A DNA stretch of 64,000 nucleotides, from contig NZ_JABCNG010000001.1 of assembly GCF_012932495.1 (NCBI RefSeq), positions 744,001-808,000 of the forward strand, in the 5' to 3' direction. The number at the start of each line of letters is the position of its first letter. The first letter of the stretch is position 1. The translations under genes were made by a program, and so were the position numbers. This stretch comes from Novosphingobium sp. SG919 (GTDB lineage Bacteria; Pseudomonadota; Alphaproteobacteria; Sphingomonadales; Sphingomonadaceae). This document shows, one piece after another, positions 60,618 to 64,000 of the stretch. A model generated the notes under the pieces. That model saw nothing but the letters and a program-made list of their open reading frames with translations. It ran no database searches and was not told the DNA's origin.

Positions 60618-61484
60618 ATGACGGCCGCGATGGCACCCTGGCGCAAGATCGAACGCGACGTGGCCGATACCCTGGGCGAGGGCACGCTGTGGTGCCCGCG
60701 CGACGGCGCGCTCTACTGGACCGATATTCTTGCCCCGGCGCTCAACCGGCTGGATCTGGCCAGCGGGGCGATCCACCGCTGGGCCATGCCGGAACCTCTG
60801 GGCTGGGTGGCCGCAAGCCGCGCGGGCGGCCTGGTCGGCGGCTTTCGCAGCGGCGTTGCGCGCATCACGCTGGATCCGCTGCACATTGCCGAACGCAGCG
60901 ATCCCGAGCCGCACTTGCCAGGCAACCGCATGAACGATGGCAAGGCCGATGCCCATGGCGCGATCTGGTGCGGCACGATGGACATGGCCGAAACGCAGGA
61001 CAGCGGCACGCTCTATCGCCTCGCTCCCGATGGCACGTTCCAGGCGATCGACACCGGCTATGGCGTGCCCAATGGTCCGGCGTTTTCGCCTTGCGGCCAG
61101 TGGCTCTATCACGCCGACAGCGCGCGGCGCGTGATCTATCGCTTCCCGCTCACGGCCGACGGCGTGGGGCAGCGCGACGTTTTCGTGCGCTTCGAGGAAG
61201 CCGACGGCTATCCCGACGGGATGACGTGCGACGCACAAGGGTTCCTGTGGCAGGCGCACTGGGATGGCGGGCGGATCAGCCGCTTTGCCCCCGATGGCCG
61301 GCTCGATCGCACGATCAGCCTGCCTGCCCGCCGCATCACCAATATCGCCTTTGCCGGTAAAAGGCTCGATCGCATGTTCGTGACCAGCGCGCGCGTGGGG
61401 CTGGATGATGCAAACGAATTCGACGGCGCCCTGTTCGAAGTGGATGCTGGCGTCACCGGCTGCGCACCGGGTACATACGCCTAG
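60618..61484 (+). CDS. araB: SMP-30/gluconolactonase-family L-arabinolactonase
   Basis: The product is 288 residues with a six-bladed propeller. Metal-site motifs are LGEGTLWCPRDGALYWTDI (glutamate), GNRMNDGKADAHGAIWCGTMD (asparagine/aspartate), GVPNGPAFSPCGQWLYHAD and ADGYPDGMTCDAQGFLWQA. It would open L-arabino-lactone to L-arabinonate in the cytoplasm. It is the third gene of the plus-strand arabinose operon, 56 bases after the dehydratase. ATGs at 60618 and 60630 are both possible starts. Confidence 0.9.
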   Translation: MTAAMAPWRKIERDVADTLGEGTLWCPRDGALYWTDILAPALNRLDLASGAIHRWAMPEPLGWVAASRAGGLVGGFRSGVARITLDPLHIAERSDPEPHLPGNRMNDGKADAHGAIWCGTMDMAETQDSGTLYRLAPDGTFQAIDTGYGVPNGPAFSPCGQWLYHADSARRVIYRFPLTADGVGQRDVFVRFEEADGYPDGMTCDAQGFLWQAHWDGGRISRFAPDGRLDRTISLPARRITNIAFAGKRLDRMFVTSARVGLDDANEFDGALFEVDAGVTGCAPGTYA

Positions 61485-61508
61485 ATTTGCCCCACCGTGC
61501 CGATGGTG

Positions 61509-61526
61509 GAGGGGCTGCAGCCCCTC
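61509..61526. terminator. Palindrome between the lactonase and ParB-like genes
   Basis: An 18-bp perfect palindrome (GAGGGGCTGCAGCCCCTC) lies 24 bases after the lactonase stop and 9 bases beyond the stop of the convergent ParB-like gene. It has no T-run, so it is only a candidate shared 3' structure. Confidence 0.45.
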
Positions 61527-61535
61527 TCAATCCGG

Positions 61536-62165
61536 TCAATCGCTTTCCACCCCGGCATAGCCGGGCAGGTGCCGCGCCGCGCGGCTGCGGGCCAGTTCTA
61601 TTCCCACCCGCAGCGCCTCGTCGAACTTGTTGGCCAGCTTGCGCGGGCCGATATGGTCGCGCAGGAAATCGGCCCACAGGAATTCGGCATAGGGCCGCGT
61701 GGTCTTGGCATAGCCACCGGCCCGCCGCACATCGCTTGCCAGCGATCGCCAGGGATCGTCTTCCAGCTTGCCGACATGGTGGGGCAGGGCTTTCCATTCG
61801 CGCCGCCGCCCGCGCGCGTCATAGGGATGCAGCCAGTTGTTGGCGTCCATGAACGCCAGGAAGCGCTTGCGCGGCAAATGCGCCAGCCGCGCGACCACCG
61901 AAACCAGCACCTGCTCCACCCCTTCGAGATGCAGCGCCAGGGCCAGGTGGTGATGGTCGAGCATCCACAGCTGATCGTCCGGGCCGATCACCGCCGGAAT
62001 CATGTGCGCGCCCAGGAATTCGCCTGCGGCGCTGGCCTCCTGGCGGCGCGTCCAGTCGCGGCGCTTGCGCTCCACTTCGCGCAGGCCGATCGTCATCTGC
62101 GTGGGGCGCAAGTCGGCAATGGCCACGGTCTTGAGAATCGGTTGGATCGGTCCGGCCAGTCCCAT
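61536..62165 (-). CDS. ParB-like nuclease-domain protein (ParBc_2 type)
   Basis: The product is 209 residues. It starts with PILKTVAIADLRPTQMTIGLREVERKRRDW and has the pattern PAVIGPDDQLWMLDHHHLALAL, characteristic of the stand-alone ParB-like family rather than of the chromosome partition protein. It then contains RFLAFMDANNWLHPYDARGRR and PYAEFLWADFLR. Family members are uncharacterised and have no DNA-binding helix-turn-helix visible. It is in the same direction as the SulP gene upstream, with a 32-base gap. Confidence 0.87.
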   Translation of the reverse strand: MGLAGPIQPILKTVAIADLRPTQMTIGLREVERKRRDWTRRQEASAAGEFLGAHMIPAVIGPDDQLWMLDHHHLALALHLEGVEQVLVSVVARLAHLPRKRFLAFMDANNWLHPYDARGRRREWKALPHHVGKLEDDPWRSLASDVRRAGGYAKTTRPYAEFLWADFLRDHIGPRKLANKFDEALRVGIELARSRAARHLPGYAGVESD

Positions 62166-62197
62166 GATCTATTTCCCACCGTCTTTGCCCAATGGAC

Positions 62198-63817
62198 TCA
62201 GTGCCCGGCAGGCGCAGTCTGCGCCAAAGCCACCGCATCAGCAACGCTGAAGGTGGCATTGCGTGCCAGGTCATCGAGACCGGCTGCCGCCAGCACCGCC
62301 CGCGCGCGATCATGCGTGCGCGCCAGGATCAGACGGCCTTGGCGCGCGGCCAGGGTCTTGTGCAGCTCGCCGATCACTTCGGCCGCCGTGCTGTCCAGGT
62401 CGTCGCTTTCCTCCAGGCTGAGCACCACCACGACCGGTGCGCCCGGCCGCTGGGCACGGCGTGCCACCAGGGCCAGCACCGTTTCGGCATTGGCAAAGAA
62501 CAGCGGCGCATTGGGGCGATAGATGGCCACGCCCGGCACGGCGGCAGCTTCCGGATGGGCGGCGCGATCGACGAAATCGTGGCCCTGGCTGATCTGGCCC
62601 AGTTCGCTGAGCGAGGGATGCGCCAGGCGATAGAGCAATTGCGCCAGGCTTAGCCCCACGGCCAAGAGCAATCCGTCGAGCACGCCCAGCGCCAGCACGC
62701 CCAGCGCGGCCGCTGGTGCCGTCCAGCGATCGCGGCCCAGCTTCCACGGGCGCAGCAAGGGCTCGGGCGACAGGGCATGGGCCAGCGCGGCCATCACCAC
62801 GGCGGCAAGCACCGGCTGAGGCAGGCGCGCGGTCAACGGCCCGGCCCACAGCGCCAGGGCAAGCAGGGCGAGCGCCGCCATCACCCCGGCCGCCCGGCTG
62901 GTGGCGCCACTCGCCGCGTTGGCCGATCCGGCGGAAAAACCCGCGCCCACCGGCATCCCCTGGGCCAGGGCTGCGGCGGTGTTGGCCAGGCCCAGCGCGG
63001 CCAGTTCGCGATTGGCGTTCAGCGCATCGCCGCGTGCCAGCGCCAGGCTGCGGATCGTGCCCCAGCTTTCGGCAAACAGGATCAGCACCAGTGGCACAGC
63101 CAGCGGCACCAGGCGCAGCCACTGTGCGGGATCGGCCGGCAATACCGGCACCGATAGCACCAGCGGCGTTGGGCCGGCCTGGGCAATCCCCAGCCGGGCA
63201 AAACCGGGCAGGCTGGCCCCGGCAATGCCCAGCACCAGCACGATCAGCGCGCCGGGCACCCCCGGCCAGCGCCGCAGCAGCAACAGCAGCACGAGCGCAC
63301 CCAATCCGCAGGCGAGCGTCGCCACATGCCAGTGCGGCATCTGTTTCAGCACGGCCCAGGCCACGACACCCACCGTGCCGGGCGGGGCAGGCACGCCGGT
63401 CATCGCGGGCAGTTGGCGGATGATGATCGTCAGCGCCAGGCCAAGGGCAAAGCCGCGCAAAACCGGCCGCGCGATAAAGCCGGCAAGGCTGCCCAGCCGT
63501 GCCGCTGCCAGGGCGATGAACAGTCCCCCGGCCAAGAGCGTGAGGGCTGTGGCATTGGCGGCCGTTGCAGCAGCACCGCCTGGCCCCGCCACCAGGCTGC
63601 CAAGGCTGGCCGCCAGGATCGCGGCCGAGGACGAAGTTGGCGAGACGACGGCGAACCGGCTGCGCCCCACCAGAGCATAGGCAAGGCCGCCCGCCACGGC
63701 AGCAATCAGCGCGCGCCCTGGTGCCAGCCCGGCAATCCCGGCATAGGCAACGGCCTCGGGCAGCATCAGGCCGGCCATGGCCAGCCCTGCCAATGCGTTG
63801 CGCACAGTGAAAGCCAT
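62198..63817 (-). CDS. SulP-family anion transporter with STAS domain
   Basis: The product is 539 residues. About 14 membrane segments begin with LAGLAMAGLMLPEAVAYAGIAGL, the conserved SulP start, and PTSSSAAILAASLGSLVAG. The C-terminal STAS domain (about residues 425-535) has VAIYRPNAPLFFANAE and SLEESDDLDSTAAEVIGELH. SulP proteins carry sulfate, bicarbonate or dicarboxylates; the substrate is not evident. The ATG at 63817 (MAFTVRNAL) begins the membrane part directly; the open frame further upstream belongs to the dapF region. Confidence 0.92.
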   Translation of the reverse strand: MAFTVRNALAGLAMAGLMLPEAVAYAGIAGLAPGRALIAAVAGGLAYALVGRSRFAVVSPTSSSAAILAASLGSLVAGPGGAAATAANATALTLLAGGLFIALAAARLGSLAGFIARPVLRGFALGLALTIIIRQLPAMTGVPAPPGTVGVVAWAVLKQMPHWHVATLACGLGALVLLLLLRRWPGVPGALIVLVLGIAGASLPGFARLGIAQAGPTPLVLSVPVLPADPAQWLRLVPLAVPLVLILFAESWGTIRSLALARGDALNANRELAALGLANTAAALAQGMPVGAGFSAGSANAASGATSRAAGVMAALALLALALWAGPLTARLPQPVLAAVVMAALAHALSPEPLLRPWKLGRDRWTAPAAALGVLALGVLDGLLLAVGLSLAQLLYRLAHPSLSELGQISQGHDFVDRAAHPEAAAVPGVAIYRPNAPLFFANAETVLALVARRAQRPGAPVVVVLSLEESDDLDSTAAEVIGELHKTLAARQGRLILARTHDRARAVLAAAGLDDLARNATFSVADAVALAQTAPAGH

Positions 63818-63902
63818 CGTCACCCTCCCGCGCCTCTCGCTGCGCCTGGCCTCGATCACGAACCGGCCGGGCGTGGTTCGTCGGCGCGGCGCCAGGGCGA
63901 TT

Positions 63903-64000
63903 TCACAGCGCCCTATCCAGCATTGGGCGGTCGATCTCACCGCTGTAGATATGTTCAACCGGGCCGGCGAGGCGAACGCCACCCGTGCCGTCCCATTCCA
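63903..64000 (-). CDS. dapF: Diaminopimelate epimerase, C-terminal fragment
   Basis: The minus strand from the window edge reads EWDGTGGVRLAGPVEHIYSG and ends EIDRPMLDRAL before a TGA at 63905-63903. The pattern V-x-L/M-x-G-P-V-x-H-I/V-Y/F-x-G-E is the usual C-terminus of DapF, which makes meso-diaminopimelate. Only 31 residues are visible, so a related racemase of the same fold is possible. Confidence 0.6.
   Translation of the reverse strand, partial: EWDGTGGVRLAGPVEHIYSGEIDRPMLDRAL

Noticed and set aside
57571-60636. Minus-strand open frame of 1021 codons opposite the mutarotase and dehydratase genes
   Set aside because: It is antisense to two well-recognised genes. High-GC codon bias keeps the opposite frame open, and the translation (rich in H, R, G, A) matches no family.
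1-64000. tRNA, rRNA, CRISPR, prophage or insertion sequences
   Set aside because: Reading by eye found no tRNA-like cloverleaf with a T-loop GTTCGA motif, no regularly spaced direct repeats, no integrase or transposase, and no abrupt base-composition change. A dedicated search would be needed to exclude small RNAs.

Overview
The window is a high-GC chromosomal segment of an alphaproteobacterium, most likely a sphingomonad of the Novosphingobium type. The evidence is the lapA-like/pyrF/trpF/trpB/trpA neighbourhood, an F0 ATP synthase cluster (atpI-a-c-b'-b) without F1 genes, three TonB-dependent receptors including one of the long Caulobacter/Xanthomonas type, and protein sequences that read as sphingomonad-like. 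No phage, insertion sequence, CRISPR array, tRNA or rRNA gene was seen. Two gene fragments lie at the edges: the first 14 codons of trpA (left) and the last 31 codons of a probable dapF (right).

Layout. (1) 1-7000: housekeeping genes on the minus strand (trpA', trpB, trpF, a SIMPL protein, a GNAT, pyrF, a LapA-like protein, purB), with one small outer-membrane gene on the plus strand splitting trpF from trpB. (2) 7-25 kb: DUF2490 protein divergent from a TonB receptor, S46 dipeptidyl-peptidase, cyclopropane-fatty-acid synthase, glycine-zipper protein, PhzF-like isomerase, rlmN, a 2OG-Fe(II) oxygenase, an outer-membrane beta-barrel, a chain of five overlapping genes (greB-like, histidine phosphatase, DUF4169, two unknowns), lytic transglycosylase, dapA and radC. 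(3) 25.5-32.3 kb: ydbH-ynbE-ydbL envelope operon followed by the F0 ATP synthase operon. (4) 32.4-44.3 kb: a glycoside locus: GH3 + FMN reductase + luciferase-like monooxygenase, a divergent TetR, a second exported GH3, an NTF2-like secreted protein, a predicted two-subunit C-glycoside deglycosidase and a divergent TonB receptor. (5) 44.4-61.5 kb: an arabinan/L-arabinose island: large TonB receptor, two GH43 enzymes, GH51 arabinofuranosidase, and every step of the non-phosphorylative route from L-arabinose to 2-oxoglutarate, with MFS permease, mutarotase and GntR regulator. (6) 61.5-64 kb: ParB-like protein, SulP transporter and the dapF tail.

How the genes work together. In region 5 arabinan would be trimmed by GH43 and GH51 enzymes, taken up through the TonB receptor and the MFS permease, converted by mutarotase, oxidised by the Gfo/Idh dehydrogenase, opened by the SMP-30 lactonase, dehydrated twice (IlvD/Edd enzyme, then FAH-fold AraD1) and oxidised by the aldehyde dehydrogenase. 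A shared motif, GTCGGA(G/C)TA, sits in the three key control regions (TonB receptor, ALDH/GntR, permease/mutarotase) and fits a FadR-subfamily GntR operator. Region 4 looks like a system for plant glycosides, possibly aromatic C-glycosides; this is inference from families and gene order.

Several intergenic spaces carry long palindromic repeats. One family (three copies) pairs a short hairpin with a 31-36 bp stem. Another repeat supplies the trpA ribosome-binding site inside a hairpin.
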